64,000 bases of DNA from Trichopria drosophilae (taxonomy: Eukaryota > Arthropoda > Insecta > Hymenoptera > Diapriidae), in NCBI GenBank assembly GCA_030407085.1, contig CM059582.1, positions 48,135,001-48,199,000 of the forward strand, written 5' to 3'. The position numbers and the translations under genes were made by a program. Shown here piece after piece: positions 41,691 through 53,656 of this stretch. The stretch's first letter is position 1. Each line of letters begins with the position of its first letter. The notes below the pieces were generated by a model that did not search any database, had not been told where the DNA came from, and was given only the letters and a program-made list of their open reading frames with translations.

Positions 41691-44600
41691 ATGGAGGAAG
41701 AAAATATGAGTGAAGTGAAAGTTAACCTCATACCTTGTATAAATTGGGTAAAAAGAGGTGCTGGGGCAGCAAATCCAGAAAAGGTTAGAAGCACATTTTG
41801 ATCCATTATTAAAATTTACTTATTTTTATTTATTTATAAATGGACATTGCCGTCCTTAATAGAATTTTAAGAATATAAAAATTGCATACATAAGTAAGAA
41901 ATTTAAAGTAAAGGATAAAATCTACTACGAATATCAAAACTTATAATATTAGCTGCTTTGAAATCGAACGTATGTGTGTAAAAACATCCAAGCATACACT
42001 AACGCACACATTTTACCAGAGGAACATTTTTTTATCATGATAAATGGAATTCCGTCAGATCCTATCCATGGTGGTCTTCGATTGAATTCAATCCTGACTC
42101 TTTTGCACCTCTGATTTTCTTTTCGGAATTGATTACAGGACATATCGAGAACAATTTGCAATAAAATTTAAAATCGAATAGTGGGTACTTTTTTTATTGC
42201 GATTTTATGTTTTAATCCATAGTTTCAATATAATTCTTTCATGCGTACATGTAAAAAGTAATTAAATACTAAAATTCAATTAATTTGATCAAAAAATTAA
42301 AAGACTGACTGTATTGAGTTCTTAGGTTTTTTCATATTTAGAATTTAGTTTTACACAACTAATATATGGGTGATTTTCAAAAAAATATGATACTTTGAAT
42401 CTTGTAGAAAAAATGGAATAATATGAACTCGAAAGAAATGTTTTTTCCTGTAACTAATTATTAGGCAACCATTTTTGTTGGTAAAACAAAAACTATTTTC
42501 AAGGTTCTGCACACTGAAATATAAGTAAAATGTCAGTACCGATAGTTTTTTTATGAATTTTTAAAATCAATTATTTATTCAGCATAGAATCTAGTTTCTA
42601 GAGAAACGTTAATGGTCGGAACAATCTAAAGGAAAGCAAATGTTTATCATATGCAGTTTTAATCTCATCCTTTAAGGACGTTCCTGGAAAAATAAAAAAC
42701 TACAGATTTTCCTGAAACTCTGCTAAAACGTTTATTTTGAGATGCTTTGTCACTGATTGAAAATTCAGTATAGCAATCCGTTAAATTTTGAGAAATTTGG
42801 TGTTAAAGTTGTAAGGTTTTAGACTTGTTAAACAACTAATCTATTAAATAGTATTAGAAATGTTGTGTTAAAATCTTGAGATGGCTTACCGAATTAATTT
42901 TAGAATTATCATTGTGTAAAATTTGTGACTGAACGGTATTTTAACAGGGTCTTCCTTGAAAATTTTGTTTTTTTTTTCTAAAACGGTCTAAATCGATGGT
43001 ATTGCATTCGAAAACAAAAGTTACAATAACAAAAGTTATTAAAAACCAACGCAGTAGTTTTGATTTTGCACTTATGCGCATATAAGAGAGTGAGTGAGAA
43101 ACCCATACGTTTATTAACTCTTCTTTCCCACTGGAGAACGTCTTTAATTATTCTATACAGAACGACTTGAATTTTGCCTACGGTTTTAAGCATAATTATG
43201 TGAATCTGTAAGTTTTTCAATATTTGCACTATATTTTGTGTGACTATTGCACAAGTCATCGATGTACATTGAAAAGTTAATTGCAATAAACAAATGAGCA
43301 TTGATCGAAGCAATCATTGAATGTTTTCAAGACATAAACGGTCCCCAAATTTTAAGCATCAGTTGTACAAAACAATTGTGGTCAGTACCACTTGTAAGTA
43401 GTGACCAAGTGCAAATTTGTTTGGGTGAAGCTCCTGTTGTGTAATCATGTAAGTTACTTAGAACTTTCATAATACAATCGGAAAATATGTTATGAGCACT
43501 GATTATTGCATAAAATAATCATAAACATCAATTGTCAATACCAGCAAAGTCAGTACCGTTCTAAAGTTGAAGTAAATTTGTTTCAAAATACCTCTGGGTA
43601 CAAGAAAGTAACGAGATATAGCAAAACTGAAGAAAAATATAAAGAAAGGGAACAAGAAACTCGTGCATTAAAACAAAATTCAAGAAAAGTATGAAATTCA
43701 TATATAAAGATTTGAAAAAGGTATTTACGTAATTTTTATTTTGTTTGCATTTTATGACAGATACACAAAAAATATTTTTATTTTTATATAAATTAATTAA
43801 GTATTTATTAAAATCTTTATTTCTTCCATTCAGATTTGTTATTTAACTTTCAACATTAATTACTTTGTTTTTCGTATCAAATAAAGAATACATACTTTTA
43901 TGACTAGTAATAATAACGAAGAATATATACAGGACAATACTGTCATAATTAATGAAATTATTAACAATTTGTCTGTAAATATTGTATATTATTTAATGAC
44001 AATTTAAAAATTAAATTGAAATGATTATTCTACGATTTATTTCATTTGCCTTAGTTTTTTCATTTGCTACACGGAAAAAAAGTATGCTGTTATTAATTAA
44101 TAATTTCAGTTCATACTTTTATGTCCATCCACTTTTCTGCTTATATTTTATGAGAAACCTATTTTAATGATAATGCCATTGAAGGTCAGTACCACCATAT
44201 GCCGTATTATATTTTAAATCAGTTTACAAGAATTGAGGACATGGATCTTAAAAGAGGTCGCGCTCTCAAACGGTCGGAAAAGTATTGTCCACGCGTAACA
44301 ATGAAATCTAAGGGAGACTTTATTCAATAAATGTTGTTGACTTGAACTCGTCATATCTCCTCAAAAAATGAAAAATTCTGAAATTTTCAGGGTACATGCA
44401 CAAGATAGTAGCGAAACAGATAGGTGAAGTTAAGTTAACAAAATATCTACCGAATTGTTAATAATAATTAACAAAAGTAGAAGTAAATTAAATTCGCCGT
44501 TTGCGAGCCATATCGAGAAAAAGTGTGGTACAAAATTTACGTTAGAGAAAACTTCCAGTGGGAAAGTTGTTCGTCAATGTATGACGAAGATTTCTGCAAA

Positions 44601-47600
44601 GTTTCAAATTTTTTTAAAACTAAGATGCGTTAATTATACGTTATTATCTAAAAAACACGTGGGGCTCTGATGCAGGCGATTCTGCACGCTTCATTTCATA
44701 CACCACATGCAAGGAACATACGAAGTACAAAACATTCTTCTTGAATTATTGTTTTTGTCGCTCATTATAAACAAAATTTACTGATTACGTTATGAAAAAT
44801 ACTTATTATAATAAATACAATATTTCATAAGAAAAAACGACTTCCCTTCCCTTACGGGACTCGACGTGCATGAACTTTTAAAACATTGTTGTCGTATAAT
44901 AGAAGAGGCGGAAAGTTTGAAAATATTACATCTAATATTAATCTAATATAAATTGCTAATTAACTAATAAGTATTAATTTATAATCAATATCAATCATAA
45001 ATTTATACAGAATGTTTTGTACTTCGTATGTTCCTTGTATGTGGTCTATGAAATGAAGCGTGCAGAATCACCTGCATCAGAGCCCCACGCGTTTTTTAGA
45101 TAATAACGTATAATTAACGCATCTTAGTTTCAAAACATTTGAAACTTTGCAGAAATGTTCGTCATACATTGACGAACAACTTTCCCACTGGAAGTTCTCT
45201 CTAACATAAATTTTGTACCACACTTTTTCTCGATATAGCTCGCAAACAGTGAATTTAATTTACTTCTTTTTTTGTTAATTATTATTAACAATTCGGTAGA
45301 TATTTTGTTAACTTAACTTCACCTATCTGTTTCGCTACTATCTTGTGCATGTACCCTGAAAATTTCAGAATTTTTCATGCAGTTTTTGAGGAGATATGAC
45401 GAGTTCAAGTCAACAACATTTATTGAATAAAGTCTCCCTTAGATTTCATTGTTACGTGTGGACAATACTTTTCCGACCGTTTGAGAGCGCGACCCCTTTT
45501 AAGATCCATGTCCTCAATTATAAATCAAAGGTTTCGTACCTGTTACTAACTGATACAATTTGGGAAAATATGTTGATTTCTGAGGATGACATCAAGTTGA
45601 GGTATCAAGACTTGAAACCATGTTTCAGTTGCGGACCTGATTTGTTACCATCTATTGTAATTAATTTCTTATATTACTCCCGTTTTCAAATCAGGTAATA
45701 AGCATAATATTAAAAATGATCGTCCAATTTCTATTATCAGTGTAATTCAAAAAATTTTTTATGCAATTGTATATAATAAATTATGTGATTACTTTTTTGG
45801 CATTATTGCATTATTACTAAATACCAACATGGTTTTGTTAAGGGAAGCTCTACTGTTATAAATTTATTGCTTTACATCAGTGAGACTTTAGAAGGTGGTA
45901 ATTAAGTTAATGCTATATATTTGGATTTTCAAAAGCCTTCGATTCAGTGAACTATGACATTTTAGTTGTAAAGTTACGTAATGTTGGTATAGGTGGCTCC
46001 CGTCTTCATTGGTTTCACTTCCATTCTCAGTGATGTCAGGAGTTCCTCAGGGATCTCATTTAGGTCCTCTATTATTTAATATTTTTATTAATGATATCGT
46101 AAATTGCATTTCGAATTCTCATTCACATATTTATCTGTCCCACTCGGTGCTATTTAAAATATGCACCATAAAAATCTATTCACGAAATTGATGATACTTT
46201 GCTTATTAGAAATATATTGCACGATAGATTCTTGATTACAGAATTGAAAAATTCCTTTGTATTTCAGGGTGCATTTTATGCACATCGATTTTATAGATCA
46301 CTTTTGGAAAAAAACTTCGAAATCAAATTAATTCGTTGATTGTTAGACTGACTAGACAATGGAACAGAATTTCTCGTTATAATATGAACACTAATAACTT
46401 TTCTTTATTTTATACTAATGTTTGTTTATATAAATAAATAATAAATAAATATTAAAAAATATTTATTTCTAATATAACTCTGTAAATAATTTACTTGTAG
46501 TTGTTTTGCTCTACATACACGTTACACATACGTAATAAGAGAATGGAAAAATATAAATTTTTTACTTAATCTGGGAATTCACCGAATTTTCATTAAAAAT
46601 ATCTCAGTTTTTTTAAAATTGCCCTTATATAAATATAAAAAATAATTAAAATTCGTTTAGTAGTTAATTACCTTTTACATATACAGGGCTCCCAGTCAGT
46701 CTCTTTTTAGGAAATTAGTCTCTTTTTTCGACTTTAGTCCCTTTTATTTCCTTTTTTGGTCAAAAGTCCCTTTTACATCCTTTTTTTAACCTTTCAAATT
46801 TAAATTGTCCTTCTGCGGCTTTTTACGTCTTGTTTTCCGTGTATGAATAAATGTTTGATTAAGAAAAGTAATTCGTTTTTCAAATCCGAAGAAATATGAC
46901 AATATTACTTACGTTTTAACTTGGGAGAAACTAAAAAATAGTATGAAGCCATTCAAAATTATATCCATATTGTTTTTCATCTGTAAATTATTTTATAATA
47001 TACATATACAGTATGTAGTATGCAACAAAAATTATACGATTATTTTTTTTTCTCTATTTAATTTAAAAACTGTCAGAATGTTTTGAGAAACGATTACTTT
47101 TATTATGTAACAATAAAAAATTGTAAATAAACAAAACAATTTTCCATATTTATGATTTTATAAATGTTCCTTGTTGCAAAGCATCTTAGGGAAATGGAAA
47201 AACTAAGTTATTGAAACTTTAAGGAACTATAACAAACAATCTTTCGAAAAATATGAAAAAAATGTTTTTTTTTTTTAACGACGAATTTAATGGTAATATA
47301 ATTTATTTATTTATTTATTTATTTATTTAGAATCAACGGCACTAGAAGTGCCTTTACACAAAATATAACAAAAAAAACATAATTGGGCGCTATACAATTT
47401 GAGTAACAATAAATGATATAAACTAAAATAATAATATAAAATTAAAGTGTAATAACGAATAATTCAATTAATTAACAAAAAGTTTTAGTGAGCCCGAGTA
47501 CATAGTATTTAAAATTTGTCAGTCTCTCCGAAGTAATCGATTGTGGTAATAAATTCCACGCCCGCTTTAGCCTTGGTACCGTAGAATTAAACCCATAATT

Positions 47601-50600
47601 TGTGCGATTAGCGGATTCTTCGACGAATCGGATAGTACGAAGCTGGTGCGAGATTGACCGCTGTATAAATAAACCCGTTACTTCCTCACTATGAATCAAA
47701 CCTCTAAGAATTTTATAAGCTAGTAAAATATCGTGGTATGAATGTAGGGACTTTACCGATTGCAGATCAAAAGACTTAGCTCTGTCATCGTAAACATGGT
47801 CAAATGGGTGCATCGGATTCCCAGCCTTTCGAGATAAATATCTCACAAACTTGTGTTGTATCGATTCAAGATCAGAAATATCAGTAGCAACGAAAGGTGT
47901 CCATATAGATGAGCAATATAATAAATGAGGCAGAATTAATGTGCGATAGAGATATATGATCGTATGAATATTATGAAAGTTCTTGGTAGTTCTGATCAAG
48001 AATCCAAGAGTTCTGTAAGATTTTGTTACCACATACTTTAAATGTTCCTTAAAATTCAAAGAGCGATCGAAAATTACTCCGAGATCCTTTATTGAGGAAA
48101 CTGACTCTAGACCAACACCGTTTATGGAATATGAAAAAAGCATAGGTTCTCTAATTCTGTAGAAAGAAATGGACTTACACTTAGCAATATTTAGACAAAG
48201 TCTGTTATCCAATGACCACTTGACCAACGCCTCCAAATCACATTGCAGCTTGATTGCATCCCTAGGGCTTCTGATTTCAGAGAATATTTTGACATCATCA
48301 GCGTAGATAAGTATCTTACAGGTAACCGATTGTACAATATCGTTTATGAATAATATAAATAAGACAGGTCCTAGGTGCGAGCCCTGCGGAACACCTGATG
48401 TAGTAAGGTATTTGTTAGAATTATTGCCTTTTACCCTAACGATATGTTCACGATCGACTAAAAAGGAAGAGATCCATTTAAGGACATATAATAACAATTT
48501 TATAAAAATGTTTAATAAAAAAGATTTTTTGTTTCATCGAAAAAATTACATTTTTTAAAATCCATCCATAATTAGTTAGAAAATATGTTTTTTTATTCAC
48601 CAAATTTGCTTTGAATGTTTAAATTAAAAACGACGAAAAAATTAAAAGAAAACAGGTGGAAAATTAAAAAAAAATTGATAGTTCAATTTTTTGGGTAGAG
48701 AAACCGTATACAAAATTTGCAGCCAATCTGAAAGGGTGATGTCCAACAATAGCAAAATTAAACGTTTTAGTGTGAAAAATTTGTTTTTATCCGAATAAAG
48801 CCTATTCAAATTTGTTAATCTATTTCAAAAATTAAAAAAAAAAACAATTGGGAAACAGAAAAACATATTTTCTAAATAATTACTTATGGATTTTAAAAAA
48901 TTCCATTTTATTCGAAAAAAAAATTTTTCTTTTTTGGTAAAAAAATTTGTTTCTGATTTTTATTTTATTACCATTGAATACCTCATAAAAAATGACTAAA
49001 GAAATAATTTCTGGGGAATTTTTGAACGTTTGTTTGATATAGCTGATTTTGTGCCCGGACTCTCCCCTTGTGATAACAAACGAAAACAATTTTATAGTTC
49101 CTTTTTTTTAAGTTCAAATTCCCTTTTTTCCTTTCTTTAAGGGGACAAGGCACTGGGAGTCCTGCATATACCTTTGAAATAAATATATTGAAACTATGGA
49201 TTAAAACATAATATCGCATTACAAAAAAAAAATGGCCACTCTTCGATTTTAAATTTTATGGAAACATGGTCCTCAAAAATATTCCGTAATCAATTCCAAA
49301 AAGAAAATCAGAGGTGTAAAAAAGTCAGGGTTGAATTCAATCAAGGACCACCGTGTACTGTACATGTTGATTTTAAGTTCGTGATAGCACCTTCTATCTT
49401 GTTAAATGGAATGGAAAATTAATTTATCAAATTTTTTGAGACTGTTCTAATATTGGAATGGAATTCGAATCTGTAGAATAGACTGAACTGAAATAATTAT
49501 TGAATAAATTAAATAATTAATGCATTATTACAATCTTAGATCGAGTTAACTCCAGAAGAGTTAGAAAGGATAATACGCAATACACAAGAAGAACTCGAGT
49601 AAGTTTCAAACTTTAATATTAAAATTATCGTTGAAGTTAATCTTCAAAAATGTTTAATAATTGTAACATTCAAAGAAGGAATATTGTATAAAAACATTTA
49701 ATTTTAGTGAAATTGATTTTGGTTCCGATAACGAAGGATCTTCGTCTAAAGTTAAACCAAAAGATAAAAATGAAAAAAAAGTTAAAGTTGAAAAAGGAAA
49801 CAAAGTTAAAGAAAACAGTAAAGAAAAAGTAAAAAAAGAAATTAAAAATGAGAAAGAAGATGCAATGGAAGACGATGAATATAGTTTTGCCAAATATGAC
49901 GAAGAATGTAAGTTTTATAACATTTTTATTTGTTTATATAATATTTTTGCATTATTATAATTATGATTTTAAACAGCCGATATGCAGATCAACATGGCTG
50001 GTTTAGTCGAACTGAACGATGGTGGAAAAGATCCCTTTATAACAGTCGCAGAAAGTGACGATGAAGATTCAGAAAAAGAAGACGATATTATAAAACCCGA
50101 TGACAATCTTGTATTAATTGGTCACGTTGAGGGCGATGCTAGTATTTTAGAAGTATTCAGTAAGATACATAACTTTTTAATTTAAGTTTCTACATACAAA
50201 TTATAATTAACATTAAAAAATTTTAGTTTACAATGAGGCAGAAGGATCTTTTTATTGTCACCACGACATTCTATTACCCTCATTTCCATTGTGTATTGAA
50301 TGGCTAAACTTCGATCCATCTGTAGCAAACCCAGGTAATATTTGAATTATTAATTACTTTAAAATTGATTAACGATTCATATTGAAAAATTAGGTAATTT
50401 ATGTGCAATCGGAAACATGACTCCCATCATCGACGTTTGGGATTTGGATATAATCGACTGCCTCGAACCAGCTTTCCAACTCGGATCTAAACCGAGTAAA
50501 AAGAAGAAACTCAAGAGGATTGGTCACAGGGACGCAGTTTTGGATATTGCATGGAATACAAATTTCACGTAAATAAAAATCAAATTTTAAAATTTATTTA

Positions 50601-52363
50601 ATTAAAAAAAACTAATTAAAGAATATTTTAAAAGGCATATATTGGGAAGTGGATCAGTAGACCAGACTGTGTTATTATGGGATATGGAAAATGGAAAACC
50701 TGTAACAAAATTTTCTTCTTTCGAAGAAAAAGTTCAAGCATTGAAGTGGCATCCTCACGAAAGTCACCTTTTATTAACCGGATGCGCTGACAAGTAAATA
50801 TTTAATCATTTACTTTAAAAAAAATATACTAAATTACATTAAATTTTAGATTAGTAAGGATATTTGATGGTCGATCCGAAGATGAATTCAAATCATGGAA
50901 ATGCGAAGGTGAAATCGAAAGAGTGTTGTGGAATCATTTTGATCCAAATTTCTGCTTCGTAAGATCAAATCATTTTTAAATTACTTCATATACATTTTTG
51001 TTTTTACGCTATTGTTAATTTGCAGATTAGTACTGAAAATGGATATATCGAATGTATCGACATCAGACAGAGTGAAATTGTATGGAAGAAACATGCTCAC
51101 GAAAAGGAAGTTACAGGTTAGTTTTTAACCACTTCAATGGTAATGGATCATATATGTAGAAAAAAAAAATTATTGACAAACGTGGTAATGGATCATATGT
51201 GTACATTTTGCAATAACTTTTACAATTCTTAATGAATTTGCATGAAACATCGTATACCAAGATATTTTGGGTCGCTGAATCCAAATCTGTCGTCAAAATG
51301 GCGGATCCAATATGGCGGCTGTAAATGTGCTAAATTTATTAAAATGTGCGGCGCACATTTTTCTTTATACGGAAAACAGCAGAAAATTGTTACTCGGAGG
51401 TTTTCGGGGTCGCTGATTACGAATCTGAAGTTAGATTTTGAAAATTCAAAATGGCGGATCCAAGATGGCCGACCGAAATGCGAAAAATTACCCAAACTTT
51501 ATGAAACTGGGTTCTCGGGCCGCTGATTATAAATCTGAAATCAGATTTTGAAAATTCAAAATGTCGGTTCCAAGATGGCCGACATAAATGTAAAAAATTT
51601 ACTTGATTTTGATGAAAGTTGGTACTCGGGAATTTTTTAGGTCGCTGATTACGAATTTAAAGTCAGATTTTGTAAATTCAAAATGGTGGATCCAAGATGA
51701 CCGACATAAATGTGAAATATTACTTGATTTTTTAAATGATATATTTTAGGAAAAAATGGAACCCGTGTTTCACTGTTTTTCGATATCTTAAGTACAGGAC
51801 TGTACCACTTCTGGAACTTTTTTTTTAAAACGGCTACCACTGAAGTGGTTAATATTTGTCATTATAAAAAATGTTAAAGGTTCAATTTATTCGTAGGTTT
51901 GTCGTTGAGTTCGTCATGTCCAGGACTTCTTGTAAGTTCGTCAAATGATGGAATGGTAAAAGTTTGGGATGTACTTAACAACGCTGAACCTCAATTAGTT
52001 TTGGAAAAGAATGGAAACATCGGAAACACCCAATGCCTCGCTGCTAATCCTGATATTCCATTCGTGTTCGTAGCTGGTGGCGATCAGAAATCAAATAATT
52101 TACGATTACTTGATTTCAGTAACAATTCCGAAGGTATGAATTTCAAATTATTTACTATCAGATTAAGGTTAGAAAATTGTTATACACGATTGACTATTTT
52201 AGTTACGGAGAAATTTGGACAGCGTGAATTGATAAAAATACCCGACGTAGAAAAAACAGAGCCGAAAACTGAAGAAATGATGGACGTTACCGAAGAACTG
52301 GAATCGATGGGATTAGAATCGCAAGTAACTAAAATAGGTAAAAAGAAGAAAAAATTGAAATGA
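41691..52363 (+). CDS. Pwp1: Periodic tryptophan protein 1 homolog (WD40)
   Basis: A nuclear and nucleolar WD40 protein of ribosome biogenesis and rDNA chromatin (fly nclb). Eleven exons keep frame throughout: 41691-41783, 49540-49598, 49708-49907, 49977-50159, 50227-50334, 50394-50568, 50635-50793, 50850-50958, 51026-51116, 51897-52133 and 52203-52363, giving 493 residues, the usual family length. Family hallmarks are the N-terminal [12 protein letters not shown], a Lys/Glu-rich acidic stretch, [32 protein letters not shown] followed by [18 protein letters not shown] and WNHFDP. WD repeat ends ([23 protein letters not shown]) and a basic KKKKKLK tail are visible. The ATG at 41691 is the first in frame; a second Met lies five codons on. 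AATAAA is at about 52409. Intron 1 (7.8 kb) and intron 9 (780 bp) are repeat-filled; the others are 48-110 bp. Confidence 0.95.
42068..42300. repeat. Left arm of a 7 kb-spaced inverted repeat in Pwp1 intron 1
   Basis: About 185-230 bp match, in reverse complement, the sequence at 49167-49354 and its continuation at about 46640-46686. Shared words are GATTGAATTCAA, CACCTCTGATTTTCTTTT, GGAATTGATTAC, AAAATTTAAAATCGAA and TTTTAATCCATAGTTTCAAT. The left arm is uninterrupted, while the right arm is split by the element at 46687-49166. Confidence 0.75.
42301..44230 (+). other. Pwp1 intron 1, unassigned part
   Basis: No coding signal was recognised on either strand. The words and base composition look like old mobile-element sequence, but I cannot assign a family. 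Confidence 0.4.
44231..45519. mobile_element. Foldback element with ~510 bp arms
   Basis: Positions 44231-44740 and 45010-45519 are nearly identical inverted copies. Both begin AATTGAGGACATGGATCTTA at the outside, and both end at GAAGTACAAAACATTCT next to a 269 bp AT-rich loop. Differences are scattered single bases and short indels. There is no transposase frame; short open frames in the arms are by-products. Confidence 0.9.
45540..46440 (+). mobile_element. Decayed LINE reverse-transcriptase copy
   Basis: Pieces of ORF2 appear in shifted frames: [19 protein letters not shown] (thumb-side start of the RT domain), then [20 protein letters not shown], then [20 protein letters not shown], and finally a C-terminal [16 protein letters not shown] followed by an AAATAAATAATAAATAAATA tail ending near 46440. 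Internal deletions remove the catalytic YADD segment. Same type as the copy at 47297. Confidence 0.75.
46687..49166. mobile_element. Terminal-inverted-repeat DNA element carrying a nested LINE
   Basis: The left end is CAGGGCTCCCAGT and the right end is ACTGGGAGTCCTG, so the 13 bp termini match at 12 positions. The element is flanked on both sides by CATATA, a putative 6-7 bp target duplication. Its insertion interrupts a sequence whose uninterrupted inverted copy lies at 42068-42300, which confirms both ends independently. No transposase was recognised. About 1.2 kb of the 2.48 kb is the LINE at 47297-48500, so the unit is about 1.3 kb. CAGGG ends suggest hAT, but hAT duplicates 8 bp and the duplication seen is shorter. 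Confidence 0.75.
47297..48500 (-). mobile_element. 5'-truncated LINE, RT and C-terminal domains intact
   Basis: A 341-codon open frame (48497-47472) starts inside the reverse-transcriptase domain: [14 protein letters not shown], then YADDVKIF (catalytic YADD near residue 66), [49 protein letters not shown], and a C-terminal [19 protein letters not shown]. There are no stops or frameshifts, so it is a fairly young copy. The 3' UTR has a GGCAC-TTCTA-GTGCC hairpin (47338-47352) and ends in an (AAAT)n tail (47303-47331 on the plus strand as TTTA repeats). Clade is Jockey/CR1-like; I cannot settle it by eye. Confidence 0.88.
49167..49354. repeat. Right arm of the 7 kb-spaced inverted repeat
   Basis: Reverse complement of 42068-42250 with scattered differences. 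It abuts the right end of the 46687-49166 element and lies 186 bp before Pwp1 exon 2. Confidence 0.75.
51260..51720 (+). repeat. Tandem repeat, ~110-140 bp units, in Pwp1 intron 9
   Basis: Four units begin GG(T/C)CGCTGA(T/A)T at about 51270, 51408, 51518 and 51640. Each is followed by ACGAATCTGAAGTCAGATTT, then TGAAAATTCAAAATGGCGGA, then TCCAAGATGGCCGAC, with scattered substitutions. Fragments of the same unit occur dispersed elsewhere in the window, including its last 45 bp. Confidence 0.85.
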
Positions 52364-52657
52364 ACTTGAAGATTTAGTTCGGAGTTTGTACATACATTTG
52401 TAAAAACTAATAAAAACTTAATTTACTACATAAACAGTGTTTGAAGAATTTTTATATATTTCCGAGAAGCAAAAATGCTCTGCGACATTTTCCATGAACA
52501 CATAACATCACTTATTTACAGTCTTACAAATAAAACATCAATTTTGTGAAATTAAAAATCTGTCCAGACATATTTTATATTATTGATTTTCTGATCAGAT
52601 CATAATTTGTAAACGATCAGAGCAAAGTTTAAAAAAGGACATGTCGATTTGAAACTA

Positions 52658-52908
52658 CAGTAACCCTTCCCTTATTCTAATTTCCCTTACTTTAATGTCT
52701 TCCCTTATTCTAATATTTCCCCTCGCGCGTTCTTCCCATTGCCATGTGTGGACGTGTGGATTTTCTATAAATACAAATAGCGGCGCATGCGCAACAAAAG
52801 AAAAAGAGACAAAAGACTAAGTAGTGGGGGCGAGGAGAAAATTAGAATAAGGGAAGAAGGCCGCCATCTTGCCTGACTGGACAAATTAGAATAAGGGAAG
52901 GACTACTG
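52658..52908. mobile_element. Pogo-like MITE, CAGTA termini (copy 1)
   Basis: A 251 bp element. The ends CAGTAACCCTTCCCTTATTC and (reversed) CAGTAGTCCTTCCCTTATTC continue identically through TAATTT, with 25 of 27 bases matching. The CTTATTCTAAT word is repeated internally near each end. The interior has GCATGCGCA and GCCGCCATCTTG. It is flanked by TA on the left and CA on the right, so a TA duplication is plausible but imperfect. Confidence 0.8.
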
Positions 52909-53009
52909 CACTTAACTTATATACAAAATGGAATTTCTAAAAGTTTTATATCTTAAGCTGTTTAAATGAATTTGTTTACAAACTTGAGATGTACCTACAA
53001 AAGTAGGTA

Positions 53010-53212
53010 CAGTAGGACCTCTCTTATTCTAATTAGTAAAATTTTTCAAGATGGCGCCGACCTCTCTTATTCTAATTTTCCCCTTACCCCCACTTACTTT
53101 GCTTGCGAGCTTGTGATTAGTGGACAATATTTTTCGTTGACCTTTCGTGTGATAGTGGAGGAACGATTAGAATAAGAGAGGCTGGATAATTAGAATAAGA
53201 GAAGTCCTACTG
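53010..53212. mobile_element. Pogo-like MITE, CAGTA termini (copy 2)
   Basis: A 203 bp element. The ends CAGTAGGACCTCTCTTATTC and (reversed) CAGTAGGACTTCTCTTATTC continue through TAATTA. It has the same design as copy 1, with internal second CTCTTATTCTAAT boxes and a CAAGATGGCGCCG word after the left box. TA precedes the left end. Confidence 0.8.
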
Positions 53213-53656
53213 CAGTTTTGAATCTAAGTACATTGATAAATGTCTTCTAACTTAAATTAATCAGTATTTTAATAAATGTTTATACATAAAATTCCCATTA
53301 ACCTCACTTTTTATTTAATCAAAACTTTCGAAAAGATTTTCTTTTAAGCAAGGTTATAATCTTACAACTATGTTTGCCGGCAGTGATTGCGCAAAGTAAT
53401 TGGCAATTAATTTAGACAAATTATGCTAATAATGGTCTTTTGTAATTGTAAATTCTCCAAAACATCAATAACAAAGTTGTCGATTCTTTTATTCGCAAAC
53501 AGACTTCAGTACAAAATGCTTTACGATTTCTTGGCTTTTGTAAAGAAAAAGGCACTTTGACCGTTTGATATTTCTAAAAGCAATCCCATTAATAGCATAA
53601 CGTATCTAGTGGATAATATTACACAAAGTAATTAAGTTATAACACGTATATCAAAA

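Larger units (their letters stand above)
52364..53656. other. Convergent intergenic stretch (Pwp1 and RYBP 3' sides)
   Basis: It contains the Pwp1 polyadenylation signal (about 52409), two pogo-like MITEs, and a TTTATT near 53488 that reads as AATAAA for RYBP on the minus strand. No gene lies between. Confidence 0.6.

Noticed and set aside
42978..43313. 111-codon minus-strand open frame in Pwp1 intron 1.
   Set aside because: Composition is low-complexity and there is no recognisable motif; it lies in repeat-derived sequence.
44455..45698. Two plus-strand open frames (71 and 100 codons).
   Set aside because: The first lies in the foldback arm. The second is a chimera of the right foldback arm and the decayed LINE that follows it, not a gene.
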